Assembly: GCA_027625915.1 (NCBI GenBank)
Contig: JANTQA010000008.1
Span: 12,649,001 to 12,713,000, forward strand
DNA: 64,000 bases
Direction of reading: 5' to 3'
Source: Anaeramoeba flamelloides
Lineage: Eukaryota; Metamonada; Anaeramoebidae
Shown piece after piece: positions 1 to 9,495 of the stretch; the stretch's first letter is position 1; every line of letters starts with the position of its first letter. The notes under the pieces are model-generated. The model worked only from the letters and a program-made list of their open reading frames with translations. It ran no database searches and was not told the DNA's origin. The position numbers and the translations under genes were made by a program.

Positions 1-142
1 ATCTCAAATTAAAGCACATTTTTTTGGAATTTTTTATTTTACAATTTATTTTACTAGAATCTGAATTTTGTGCCTTAATTTGAGATTTTTTTTGTGTCTT
101 AAATTTTGTTGAAAGTTTGTGCCTTAAAAGTGGAACTGACTG
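1..142. repeat. T1 fold-back MITE, cut by window edge
   Basis: The right part of a T1 element. It holds the inner arm segments with the TTAAGGCACAAA-type motif and ends in ACTG followed by TA at 143-144. The left end lies outside the window. It carries more substitutions than the copies at 7165 and 8991, so it is probably older. Confidence 0.85.
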
Positions 143-1734
143 TAAATTATTATAATAAATGCAAATAAAAAACCTTATTAATCAAAAAAAAATACTATAA
201 TATTTTAAACTAGTGAAAAAATATAATGATGTATTCAAAGAGATTTCCAAACAATTTTTTTAGGGATTTGAATAAAAAAAGACAATAAAAACAACAAAAT
301 TATTAAATTAAAAATGAACCACTTGTACCAAAAAAAAGTTTTAAAAACCTGGAAAATTCAACTTCAAACTGTATAAATACTTTTTTTAATTTGATTATTT
401 TTAATCAATAATTAAAAATCCAATCTAAAATTATTCAAGTGGTTATTAATAAACACAAAAAGATTAAATTTATCAATCAATTTTCTATTTATTTCTCTTT
501 TTGTTTTAATATTTTTAAACAAATAAAATAAATTCGAATTAATAATCTATAAATAAAAAAAATAATAAATATTATAAAATAACTTATTATAATCTTAAAA
601 AGTTCGTTATTTACACTTTTAATATTGGAAAAAAAAATATTCCCTAATCTTACATTTTAAATTTTAGAGAAATTTTAAAAAAAATTGTTGAAAAAAATGG
701 ATAATAGTTTTTTTTAGATCTTCAAGGTTACAAACTTTGATTTATTTGTCTTGTATTTTTAAAAAAAGATGAAAAGATCAAGTTTATTTGTTAATAAAAA
801 CCCTCAGAAGTTCCTAAAAGTGAGATTTCAAAAAAATAAAAATGTTTTGCAAATTATTCTTTTTCCTTTTTCACAATCATTTCAAAATCAGAAAAAAAAA
901 AAAAATGAAGACGTTTTTACTTAATATTTCATTCTGGAAGAATTTTTTTTCAAAAATGATAATTCATCAAACTAAAGTTGATAAAGGAGATGTTTACCAA
1001 TAATATTTCAATGGTAAATAAATAATTACACCAGTAACTTTGAGTAAAAAAATGGATTTAAACACCCCTTAATTAATTTTTCAATTTTATAGTATATAAA
1101 GATTGTTTTTAAAATCAACATCAGAATTATTGTATAATTATAATATTGAGTTGAAGATATTCTCAGATGGTGAAAATTGGTAAATATCTATATTAATTTA
1201 AAAAATAGACTTTACAGTCTCTAATTTTAATTGTTTATTGGTACAAGAGATCTTTTTCAAATTTCAGTTTTTGATAAACAATTTATCAAACAGGTAAAAG
1301 AATTTTAATTACTCAAATTCAAAATTTAACTCGAAAAGATTACAAAAGTATTCTAGTCTTTATGAGATATTTATTCATTTTTTTTTTTAAAGTTTTAGAT
1401 TTTTTAAGGTTGAAAATTCCTGAAATGGACCCACGCAGTATACAAGATTCTCTTTTCTCAGATTTCATGGATTATAAACCTTAAGTTAACTATTTGGGAA
1501 AAAACTTTTTAAAAAGATAAACCAGATTTTTAATTAGGAAAACTTCTTAAAAATAAAAAGTAAAATCAAATAAAAAACGAATCAAATATACTTCAAATAA
1601 TAATCCTTTATTTTGTTTTCAATACAATCAACAAAAATAATTTAAATCTACTTTTTTATTAAAATCGTATGAGTTGTTTAGAGATCTCAAAAATAAAAAG
1701 TTTTTCAACAATCTTTATATTAATAGATCAATCA
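143..1734. other. AT-rich region without a recognised gene
   Basis: Long A/T runs with no conserved open frame. A piece at about 1440-1495 ends in the GGATTATAAACCTTAAG-type terminus that also ends the fold-back at 1923-2491, so it looks like a repeat fragment. The short AG..GT bracketed pieces near 1171 and 1277 are not convincing as exons. Confidence 0.5.
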
Positions 1735-1912
1735 AAGTAAAATCTTAAGGTACTAATCTCTATTAAATTTTTTTTACCTAATTTAATAGAGATTGAGAAA
1801 ATTATTTGCCAATTACTTCGATTTGAAAACTTGTTTATTTTCAATATTAAACATATTTCTATATAAGGAATTCATATTTAGAAAGTGGTCAAAAAAAAAA
1901 AAAATAATAATA
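1735..1912. repeat. J-family repeat, partial copy
   Basis: About 165 bp that match 17390-17560 closely, including a small hairpin around AATCTCTATTAAATT and its complement and the stretch TTTCTATATAAGGAAT. The terminal parts present in the copy at 17326-17712 are missing here, and the fold-back at 1923 begins right after it. Confidence 0.7.
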
Positions 1913-1922
1913 GAGACGAGTA

Positions 1923-2491
1923 ACTTAAGGTTTACAATCCCTGAAATTTGTAAAAAAAGATTATCTTGAGTCAGGTGTAGTGGTTTGTTAATTTGGTTCT
2001 TATCTGATCGATCTTGAGCTTGGTATGGTGCTTTAAAAGTGGTTCAAAAATCGCAATTTTTGACAATTTATTTTTTTTTTTTTGTAATCTGAATTGAAGA
2101 ATGTAAGACTAATAGATTAGTAAGTGTTTAAGAATAAATTTTGATTTTTGGGTTGTAGAAGAAAAATTTGATTTACTTTTTTTTCAATTAACTAAATGTA
2201 AAAAATCTTTTTTTTAAAAACCCCTAATAAAACCAAATATAATTCAAATTTTCAATTAATAACCCACAAACAACAATTGTTTATAACTAAACATTCCAAG
2301 ATATTATTCTTAAACTCTTCAATTCGGATTGTTGAAAAAAAAAATAAATTGTTGAAAATTGCCATTTTTGAACCACTTTTAAAGCACCATACCAAGCTCA
2401 AGATCGATCAGATAAGAACCAAATTAACAAACCATTGCAACCAATTCAAGAAAATCTTTTTTTACAAATTTCAGGAATTGTAAACCTTAAC
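1923..2491. repeat. N-type fold-back element, about 570 bp
   Basis: The two ends are inverted copies of each other. The left arm (about 1923-2130) begins TTAAGGTTTACAATC. The right arm (about 2285-2491) reads the same on the other strand. The arms share segments such as CTTATCTGATCGATCTTGAG and the complement of the 2380s. No coding frame of its own is credible; the 68-codon frame on the + strand is simply the right arm. It looks like a non-autonomous fold-back transposon. Confidence 0.8.
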
Positions 2492-3418
2492 TCAAAGAAT
2501 GTATTTTTTAAAAAAAATTATTTTTATCGAATCCTCTTATTTTGGCTTGAATTATTTATTTGTTGATTTTACTTTGAATTTTCATCTTCAATTTCATAAG
2601 TTTTCGAATTAAAAATATTTAATTTATTTTCTCAAATAACAAATCCATAGATAGTCTTCCATACAATCCAAAGTTTAAGTTTGGTAAGAGGTTGTTCAAA
2701 GTCTCTTAAAAAATTTCTCTTTTTTAATTAAATCAATTTCTTTCAGTAATCGATTAATAAATTTCTTTTAAAAACTCAAAACTAAACCATGAAAAATCCC
2801 AATCTTTACAGTATTTTTAATTATCCAAAATATATAATCAATTAAATCTTTTTTTGACTTACAACATTATATTTCAGACACCTGGGAACACAATACCAGG
2901 ATGTTCATAGAGAGGTAAAATAAAGTGGTCACTTTATTAAAAGTTATTAAAAGAAATAAAAAATTTTTTTTTAATTTTTTCACCAAATATTTGAGAAATG
3001 CTGAAACTAAACTGCTTTTTAGCGTCTTGGTAAGTGTTCAAAATATTTTTTAAAATTCCTTTATTAGAGAAAATTTTTGAGAATTTTTTATCATATCAAG
3101 AAATTCTTGTTGTTAATTATTTTCGATGTTTTTTGGGGAAATTTTAAAATTTAAAAAAAAAAATTAAAATTTGCTGACGAGGATAGTTCGCACAAAAAAA
3201 AATTTACAAAAAAAAAAAAAAAAAAAAAAAAAAGAAAAAAACATTTATTTTGGTTGCCGATATATTTCTGAGGAAAAAACAATTAAAAAAAACCGTATAG
3301 GAGAATACATTTTAATAAAGAATATTACATTTTTAATAATGTCAAAAGAAAAAAAAAGAAAAAAAAAAGAAAAGTTAGGCTAAATGTCGAGACTTTCGGG
3401 GAAAGATTCTATTCTTCT
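2492..3418. other. Non-coding spacer
   Basis: AT-rich, with a hairpin around AATAAAGTGGTCACTTTATT (about 2922-2942) and a run of about 23 A at about 3209-3231. A 70-codon open frame from 3171 is mostly lysine from A-runs and is not supported. It lies downstream of the minus-strand gene that ends at 3419. Confidence 0.5.
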
Positions 3419-4219
3419 CTATTTTTTACCAAGAATTTTTCTTGGTAAAAAATTTAGCAACCAATCGCCTTCAAGATTGACTGTAAAATTTTTCATTTCT
3501 TTTCGAAAGGAGGAGATATAAATAAACCCAGTAATGACTCCGATCCATTCGAAAAATCCAAAGGCATTGACTTCGGCATAGGTGATTCCAAGGTCTTTGT
3601 CTCTTTGTTTCCACACCATTTCTATGGCGACCATCCAAAGCATTATCAGCGCGGAGAAGGAATAAACAACGAAAAGAAACACACGAAATTTATAAATAAT
3701 TTGCTTCTTGTGTTCCTTGTGGTAAACGTTTGTGAAAATGATATAAAGCAGCATATTGAGAAAAATCATTGTAAAAAGCAGGATGGCGCTAACAAAATGC
3801 ACAATTGTAATAGGCTTGAAGTATTCTCTTAAAGTAAATTCTTCCAAGGCCAGGTTCCATTCCTGTTGAAGCGAGGAAATGCTTTGGATCACTAAGAAGA
3901 TTGCCATCAAGATCTTGGTAATCATCAAGGCCTGCTGTAAACCCTTCCCACCGTTTGTCTTTGTTAACGGCTTCCCGTATTGGACATAGATCAAAACAGA
4001 AGCGAAGAACATCCCAATTCCTGCCATGACAAATAATTTTTGAGAAATTTCCTTTTCCGGTGAGATGTTTTCTGCCATCGACACAGTGGTAAACGTAATT
4101 TCCTCTGGTGAGTGCTTTTGTGTCTTGGACATTGCCAAAACAAAGCTTACAGTGAAAAACATTATTGCCATTGTAAAGTCAAGAACAGTACTACTTGGAA
4201 ATGAAATACTTTGCTTCAT
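3419..4219 (-). CDS. Frag1/DRAM/Sfk1-family six-pass membrane protein
   Basis: 266 residues from the first ATG (4217-4219). The longer frame starts with TTG, so I reject it. Six hydrophobic segments lie at about residues 11-31, 62-80, 96-116, 135-163, 176-200 and 216-243. Family marks seen: an extracellular-type loop with SMAE..SPEKE before a membrane segment ending IYVQY, a VHFVSA motif opening segment four, and the C-terminal NAFGFFEW...YISSFRKEM block. These correspond to the DRAM loop (PPE), VHD..A and SAICEW...FLTF..DF. Known members (human DRAM1, TMEM150, yeast Sfk1) are multi-pass proteins of lysosome, Golgi or plasma membrane, linked to autophagy or lipid organisation. The exact role here is unknown. 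There is a single exon, better in GC than its surroundings. It lies alone, with repeats on both sides. Confidence 0.82.
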   Translation of the reverse strand: MKQSISFPSSTVLDFTMAIMFFTVSFVLAMSKTQKHSPEEITFTTVSMAENISPEKEISQKLFVMAGIGMFFASVLIYVQYGKPLTKTNGGKGLQQALMITKILMAIFLVIQSISSLQQEWNLALEEFTLREYFKPITIVHFVSAILLFTMIFLNMLLYIIFTNVYHKEHKKQIIYKFRVFLFVVYSFSALIMLWMVAIEMVWKQRDKDLGITYAEVNAFGFFEWIGVITGFIYISSFRKEMKNFTVNLEGDWLLNFLPRKILGKK

Positions 4220-5970
4220 AATCAATAATCTTTGAAAAGCTAAAAATAAAAATTATTTTTTGAAAAGTTTTGAAGAAAATAAACGGGTAAATTATAATTA
4301 AACAAATCTGAGAAGAATTTTTTGGAAAATTCGATTATTTTCCAATGATTTCGTTTCGCCTACTAACGTGTCTTGTTGAGTTTAACCATTTGATTCATTT
4401 CGTTTTTTGTGATCTTTGTGGGTAAAATTTCCAACTAAACAAAATCTTTTTTTTTTCTTTTTGATGCATATAAAAAAAAAGACAAGTCAAATTTTAGTTT
4501 TCCAAATTAAGTGGTGGTTATGGTCGATTTTTTGAACATCAAATTCAGCTCAATGCTTTTTCAAATTTAAAATTTTGACAAAATATTTATATTTATAAAA
4601 ACAGATCTGATCATTTAAATCAAAACCCAAATAGAATCACATTCATCAATAACTCTTGAATTTCTATGATTCAAAATGAGATTTTGTTAGGATTTTTTAG
4701 AATTTTTAAGAGAAAAAAAAAAATGAAAAGGTTCCACAAAGAATACAATTAAAAGAAATCAATGTATTTGTCTTTTTTTTTTTTAAGATGAAAAAATCTC
4801 TCATAGCAATTTTCATTTCAAAAAAAGTAAAGTTGTTCAAGATTTCTAAAGGTAGTTTGACAATAAGGTGTATCAGAGTTTAAATCAACAACAATATAAT
4901 CCTGTTTATTAATTTTACAGGTTTTTCACTCGTTAAAAAGGATTTCATTTTTGGATTCATTTTCTCTATGAGCAGACCAACTGTTGAATATTGATGAAAA
5001 GCAAATGTATTAGAATCCCAAAACATCCAATTTATCTTGCAAATCAAACCCTAACAATATTTTTCTAAAAGTTTTACAGAATAAACCAATCCTTTTCGCT
5101 TTTTTAATTGGATGAAAATTGATCAAAGTAATATGATATCATTTTAAAATTACTCCTTGTTAATATTAAACCCATTCACACTCATTTTTCTTTCCGTTTA
5201 TAAGAAATGAGTATGGAAATTTAAAGGGGCATTTTGGTTTTTAGATTTGCTTTTTGTTGATTCTAAAAAAAAAAAATCTTGTTATTTCCAAAAAAACTCG
5301 AGATCTATTATAAAAAAGTGTTAACCAAAAGTTTTCAATCGTGTGAATAAAGCTACTAGAGAGATCCTAATTAGGTAGTTTTAAACTCACTTGGCAAACT
5401 TTTTTTAAGCAGTATTTTTGGTACTCTATTTTGTTTTTTATTTTTTTTTTAGTTTTTATTTTTTAGGATTAATTGACCGAATATGAGATAGTGTTAAAAT
5501 TAAATCAATTTTTTTCTGTTTGTCATTTGGTAAAAAAGAAAAATAAGTTCAACACAATTTTTAATTCTAAATCAAAAGTATGATCAATTAAATGAAAAAA
5601 CAAAGGAATTTCAAAGAATAATTCATCATTTTATTAACAACAAACACAATTAATATCATAATTTTTTCCCAAATTTTATCATTGTGTGGAAAATCTCAAA
5701 AAAACTGTCTTAGTGGGATAATAGGGAAAAAAATTTCAAATAATTTCGCTCTTCCTGTTATATAAATAGTCTCAAATTTCAATTTGATTCTTTGGAAAAT
5801 TAAATTCAAAAGAAGAAAAAGTAAATGAAAGTTCAATATTTTTCATTTTTTTGAGCCAAATGCCCTATTAATAATATTTTACATAATTTCTACAGATCGA
5901 GTATATCAGTTGAATTGTTTTTCTAATTCTACTTTTTTAACAAGTTTTTTTATTTATTTCATCTCTTCAG
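4220..5970. other. Intergenic region
   Basis: It holds the presumed promoter of the minus-strand gene at 3419-4219 (no clear element recognised) and otherwise AT-rich sequence. I see no conserved open frame and no tRNA. Confidence 0.45.
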
Positions 5971-6122
5971 GACTTGAAGAAGAAATAGAATTCTTAATAT
6001 CCAATACAGAGTTAAAATATTTCTCTTGTGTTTTAAGGTGTTTAGTGTTTATTCTCGTTATTGAAGAAATAAAAAAATTATTTTTAGAAGATTTGGGTGA
6101 TCATCTATACTCAATAATGAGT
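5971..6122 (+). CDS. Candidate internal exon of unknown gene
   Basis: An open frame opens right after a good acceptor (CATCTCTTCAG) and runs about 50 codons. The translation starts LEEEIEFLISNTELKYF and ends near EDLGDHLYSIMS, richer in E, D and mixed hydrophobics than the surrounding noise. The donor is ambiguous: GTGTTT at 6038, GTGATC near 6102, or GTTGAT at 6121. A B-family element follows, and after that another candidate exon (6613-6727), so the element may be an intron insertion. No family is recognised. It could be chance or a decayed element gene. Confidence 0.25.
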
Positions 6123-6172
6123 TGATTTATCGTCCACCTTTTAATTGAAAAAAAAGAAGATTTTACTGTTCT

Positions 6173-6593
6173 TTAAAAAAAAGTAAAACACAGGTTGTTA
6201 ATTGGAAACCTTAATAGAACCAAAAAATTCAAACTAAGATCCAATCAATAAAAGAATAAATCAAGAAATAAATAAAGAAAGGAGGATTCAACACAACAGC
6301 AGTTTTTTTAATACTATCTTTTGGTCTGGAAGTTTTTATTTATTGATCGATTATTAAAAATTTGTTGAAAAAATTAACTATTTTTGCCATCTCCAAAACC
6401 ACACCAACAATTTCCATAAATGTAGTAGATTTAAATTGTGTTTGTTGGTTTGATTGAAAATAATATAATGGATTATCATTTGAAGTTAATTGGTTTCTTC
6501 TATTAATTGAACTTACTTTTCATTTTCAAGTTCCTTGGAATACCTTATCAATATGTATTCTCAATTAAAAACTGTTTTGAACTTTTTTCCCTG
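6173..6593. repeat. B-family TIR element, copy 1
   Basis: About 420 bp with inverted ends. The left end is AAAAAAAAGTAAAACACAGG; the right end is its diverged complement ending ACTTTTTTCCCTG. The interior is shared with 16385-16780 and 53857-54256, including TTGATTGAAAATAATATAATG. It has no coding capacity and fits a MITE. It sits between two candidate exons. Confidence 0.75.
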
Positions 6594-6612
6594 TTAGACT
6601 TTTTTTTAACAG

Positions 6613-6727
6613 GTTTTGAAGAAAATGTTCAAGTGTTTGCTGATGATTTGATTTTGATAATGGAAGGAACAGTTCCAATAATTGACAAAAAGTTAATTTT
6701 AATTATTAGAGATTATACGTTATACAG
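6613..6727 (+). CDS. Candidate exon with a FADD-type motif
   Basis: The segment is bracketed by an acceptor (TTTTTTTAACAG) and a donor (CAG|GTGTGT) and is open for 38 codons. It contains EENVQVFADDLILI followed by MEGTVP and a basic tail. VFADD resembles the catalytic core of non-LTR (LINE) reverse transcriptases, but no other RT motif is visible nearby, so the resemblance may be fortuitous. Alternatives are a host exon joined to 5971-6122 or a LINE fragment. The frame joins best to an upstream exon ending one base into a codon. Confidence 0.25.
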
Positions 6728-6767
6728 GTGTGTAAAATGTATTACATAAAAACTATTTCATAATAGA

Positions 6768-6850
6768 CATTCTGGAATATATATTCCAGATTTTGAATTC
6801 CAAAACCTGTATTCCAAAATATATATATTACCGAACAGGAGTTCCATAAA
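6768..6850. repeat. Short-palindrome array, core TGGAAT/ATTCCA
   Basis: Contains TGGAATATATATTCCA, GAATTCCA, TATTCCA and GAGTTCCA within 80 bp. It lies just beyond the C-terminal end of the transposase relic, in the position of a transposon subterminal region, and ends with ACCGAACAGGAGTTCC. The matching place of the second relic has AAACAGGAAATT. Confidence 0.6.
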
Positions 6851-7164
6851 AAAATGAAAAAAAAATTAAAAGAAATTATCCTGTGAAAGCTTGTTTATTT
6901 TAACTTTTGTTATTTTGGAAGAAGCAGATCAAATTTAAAAAAAAATAAAGAATTAATTATTTTCAGGTTCAATTTCAATTTCTTTATGTGGTTTTCTTAG
7001 TGGCCGTAAACTAATATCATAATTAGTTAGAGTACAGCAAATCTTAAATATTTTTGAGTAGTCCCCGAACCCCCTATATCAAAAGGATTGAAAATCAAAT
7101 TTGTTTTTTTAATTAAAAATAGTAATTTTCAATGATAATTCTATCCTTCGATACCTTTTGGTTA

Positions 7165-7361
7165 TAGTCAGTTTCACTTTTAAGGCACAAACTTTCAACG
7201 AAATTTAAGGCACAATAAAAATCTCAAATTAAGGCACAAAATTCAAATTCTAGTAAAATAAATTGTAAAAAAAACAATTTCCAAAAAATGTGCCTTAATT
7301 TGAGATTTTTTTGTGCCTTAAATTTCGTTGAAAGTTTGTGCCTTAAAAGTGAAACTGACTG
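7165..7361. mobile_element. T1 MITE, 197 bp, inside transposase relic
   Basis: Full copy flanked by TA on both sides (7163-7164 and 7362-7363). The ends read (C/T)AGTCAGTTTCAC and its complement. The arms of about 90 bp are near-perfect complements, and each has three TTAAGGCACAAA-like repeats. The TA duplication and CAGT ends point to the Tc1/mariner superfamily. It lies in the C-terminal part of the transposase relic between the LPIKK block and the catalytic Glu block. Confidence 0.95.
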
Positions 7362-7743
7362 TATAGAGTTTTTGTTCTTCACTGAGGGTTCGGTTACTTG
7401 CCTTTTTAATGGGTAGTATGGCTAGACAATCATGTTGAATACCAACATAGCCTTTATCACCCATAGCTGGATGTATATGGAATTTTTCAATCATGTTAGA
7501 CTCTCTCCAAAGAGTAATATCATGGTCCTTTCCAATTTTCCCACAATAGACATGTATAACTCTCCCATCAGGGCTGTTGATTGTCTGTGATTTTATTATT
7601 TGGCATCCATGTTTTCCAGAAAACCAATCCTTCTAGTTTCTCAAGGGTCTTTCAATTGGCTGTACTGTAGCATCAACAACAGCCAAGGCATTGGGAAAGT
7701 TCGAGAACATAATGTTATTTTCTTCAAGTTGGTCTTTACTATA

Positions 7744-7941
7744 CAGTCAGTTTCACATTTAAGGCACAAACTTTCAACGAAATTTAAGGCACAAAAAAAT
7801 CTCAAATTAAGGCACAATTTTTTAGAATTTTAATTTTCACAAATTATTTTACTAGAATTTGAAATCATGTGCCTTAATTTGAGATTTTTTTTGTGCCTTA
7901 AATTTCGTAGAAAGTTTGTGCCTTAAAAACGAAACTGGCTG
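7744..7941. mobile_element. T1 MITE, 198 bp, second insert in the relic
   Basis: Full copy with TA at 7742-7743 and 7942-7943. It splits the relic just before the first catalytic Asp block. The arms are slightly more diverged than in the copies at 7165 and 8991. Confidence 0.95.
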
Positions 7942-8307
7942 TACCACTTGATAAAATGTTGTATTAGAGGTTCATAGCAATCCTCTAGTGCAATATTGAT
8001 TAAATTAAAAACTTTTCTCTTGGTAAGGTTATAAGAAATACCAAGTTCTTCTTAAGTGTGGTATTTTCTGAGCCACACCAGAAAAATGTAAAATCTCTCC
8101 TTTATTGGGGTCTTGATTTGTCTACCCTTTCTAATTCGACCCAAAGATGTTTGACAAATTTCAAAAAGATTATTAAATTCTTTCTCAGAAAAGCCAATAA
8201 TTTTCTGAGAAAAATTCATTAGGTTAAAAAATAAAATTTTTTTGAGATAAAAATTTTATGATCATTTTTTTTTAGAACTAAATTTTGTTCAATCTAAAGA
8301 ACCAGAA

Positions 8308-8562
8308 ATTTCGTAATTTATGTTTCGTAATATAATTTACGAAAAAAGTGTAACGAAACATAAATTACGAAATTGATATTTCGGAACACCAATTACGGAA
8401 TACAAGTTCCGTATTATAAATATCTAAACAAAAAATAAAAGAGAAAAAACTTTTCAATTTTTAAACAACCTTTTTCAAAACTAAAGGGCAAATAATTAGA
8501 ATCTAACCCTAAAAATTTTCTAAAAAAAGTTATTCCGTTATACATATTACGGAATATCTCTA
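8308..8562. repeat. Short-palindrome array, core TTTCGTAA/TTCCGTAA
   Basis: Beyond the N-terminal side of the transposase relic. A perfect 22-bp inverted repeat (8308-8329 and 8354-8375) is built from TTTCGTAA units. Further TTACGGAA and TTCCGTAT units follow, and a last pair lies at about 8532-8561 (TTATTCCG and ATTACGGAA). The same kind of motif ends the second relic at 38459-38485, so these are likely subterminal repeats of the transposon. Confidence 0.65.
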
Positions 8563-8774
8563 ATGTTAATCCAAGTAAATATAATTTCTGGATATCTTTT
8601 CATGCCAGATTAAGAATGGCTTATCCTTATAATAATTGATGTAAACTAGCCCACAATAAAAAGTTGAATTCTGAGTGTTTTTAAAAAGTAAAATTTAAAA
8701 AGTGAGTACAACACAAAATCGAATAGATAAATTTGTTGAAATATCACTAATAATTACCCTAATAAAAAAAATTT

Positions 8775-8990
8775 TTTATAACTATATAACATTTTTATCA
8801 CAAAATTTCCTTTTATATTTTGATTTTTTCAATATTTTTTTAAAAAATATTTTTATAACAGGCTTATAACATGTTCCAATTTTTATAACACATTTTATAA
8901 CAAACATTTATGTTATAAAAATTTTTGTTATAAAATTTTATAACATTTTAAATGTTTATAACACCTTTACAACACGCATATAACATGTTA
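8775..8990. repeat. TTATAAC/GTTATAA array
   Basis: About eleven ATAAC or GTTAT units in both orientations within 215 bp, many as TTTATAACA or its complement. This is more ordered than ordinary AT-rich sequence. A T1 element inserted at its right end (8991). It has the same style as the palindrome arrays around the transposase relics but a different core. Confidence 0.55.
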
Positions 8991-9187
8991 CAGTCAGTTT
9001 CACTTTTAAGGAACAAACTTTCAACGAAATTTAAGACACAAAAAAAATCTCAAATTAAGGCACAAAATTCAAATTCTAGTAAAATAATTTGTGAAAATTA
9101 AAATTCCAAAATTTTGTGCCTTAATTTGAGAAATTTTTGTGCCTTAAATTTCGTTGAAAGTTTGTGTCTTAAAAGTGAAACTGACTG
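8991..9187. mobile_element. T1 MITE, 197 bp
   Basis: Full copy, TA at 8989-8990 and 9188-9189. It starts CAGTCAGTTTCAC and ends with the complement. It is among the best preserved copies. Confidence 0.95.
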
Positions 9188-9199
9188 TATAAAAAACTT

Positions 9200-9495
9200 T
9201 TTTTATTAGGGTTTTTGATCGATCAAAAGGTTAGATAACATCAACTTATTTTACCTCGATTTTTCTATTTAACTATACTCAACTTTTCCCTTCTATTAAT
9301 TATTAAAAAATTTTCCTGATTAAACAAACCATATTTTTGTTTGTGAAAAAAAAAATGAAAAAATAGTTGTAAAATTTAAAATATATCCAAATTACAAAAT
9401 TATCTCCAATTTAAATGAAGTCATATGGTTATTCTTTCAACTTTTTCAATAGTGTACAAATTTTAAATTTAGTTTATTATGGCACTACATAAAAT
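9200..9495. repeat. F-family repeat, diverged copy
   Basis: Shares TTGATCGATCAAAAGGTTAGATA with the copy at 14365 and the order of motifs (TCGATTTTTCTATTTAAC, ATTATCTCCAATTT, CAAATTTTAAATTTAGTTTAT) with those at 10957 and 49603. It lies downstream of the CK2 beta stop codon. 9496-9961 holds only AT-rich sequence with an (AT)n run at about 9725. Confidence 0.6.

Larger units (their letters stand above)
6953..8219 (-). pseudogene. IS5/PIF-Harbinger-like (DDE_Tnp_4) transposase relic
   Basis: The minus-strand frame starts at ATG 8217-8219 and stops at 6953-6955. Recognisable blocks: an N-terminal helix-turn-helix-like region with LGRIRKGRQIKTP; the first catalytic Asp in LAVVDATVQPIERP; WFSGKHG; SPDGRVIHV; HDITLWRES; the second Asp in MGDKGYVG; LPIKKASN; the catalytic Glu in DRIIIENYYF; and a C-terminal LTNYDISLRPLRK. 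It is dead: three in-frame stops (two TAA, one TAG) and one frameshift near the C-terminus, plus two T1 elements inserted at TA sites (7165-7361 and 7744-7941). Removing each insert with one TA keeps the frame, so the inserts came after a coding state. It belongs to the DDE group that includes bacterial IS5 and eukaryotic PIF/Harbinger; the subgroup is not resolved. Confidence 0.88.

Noticed and set aside
1160-1490. A spliced gene from tiny exons at 1171-1183 and 1277-1302 and a 28-codon frame at about 1405-1485
   Set aside because: The phases do not fit the third piece, the exons are 13 and 26 nt between common AG and GT pairs, and the end of the third piece (TTCATGGATTATAAACCTTAAG) belongs to a dispersed repeat end.
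2880-3030. Micro-exons of 37 nt (after TTTCAG, before GTAAAA) and 7 nt (between TTTTTAG and GTAAGT)
   Set aside because: Splice-like pairs of this kind are expected often in sequence this rich in A and T; no flanking coding sequence or family match supports them.
6953-8219. Reassigned stop codons (TAA/TAG as Gln) to explain the relic's stops
   Set aside because: Host genes use CAA/CAG for Gln and end in TAA, and the 1,120-codon and 836-codon frames have no internal TAA or TAG.
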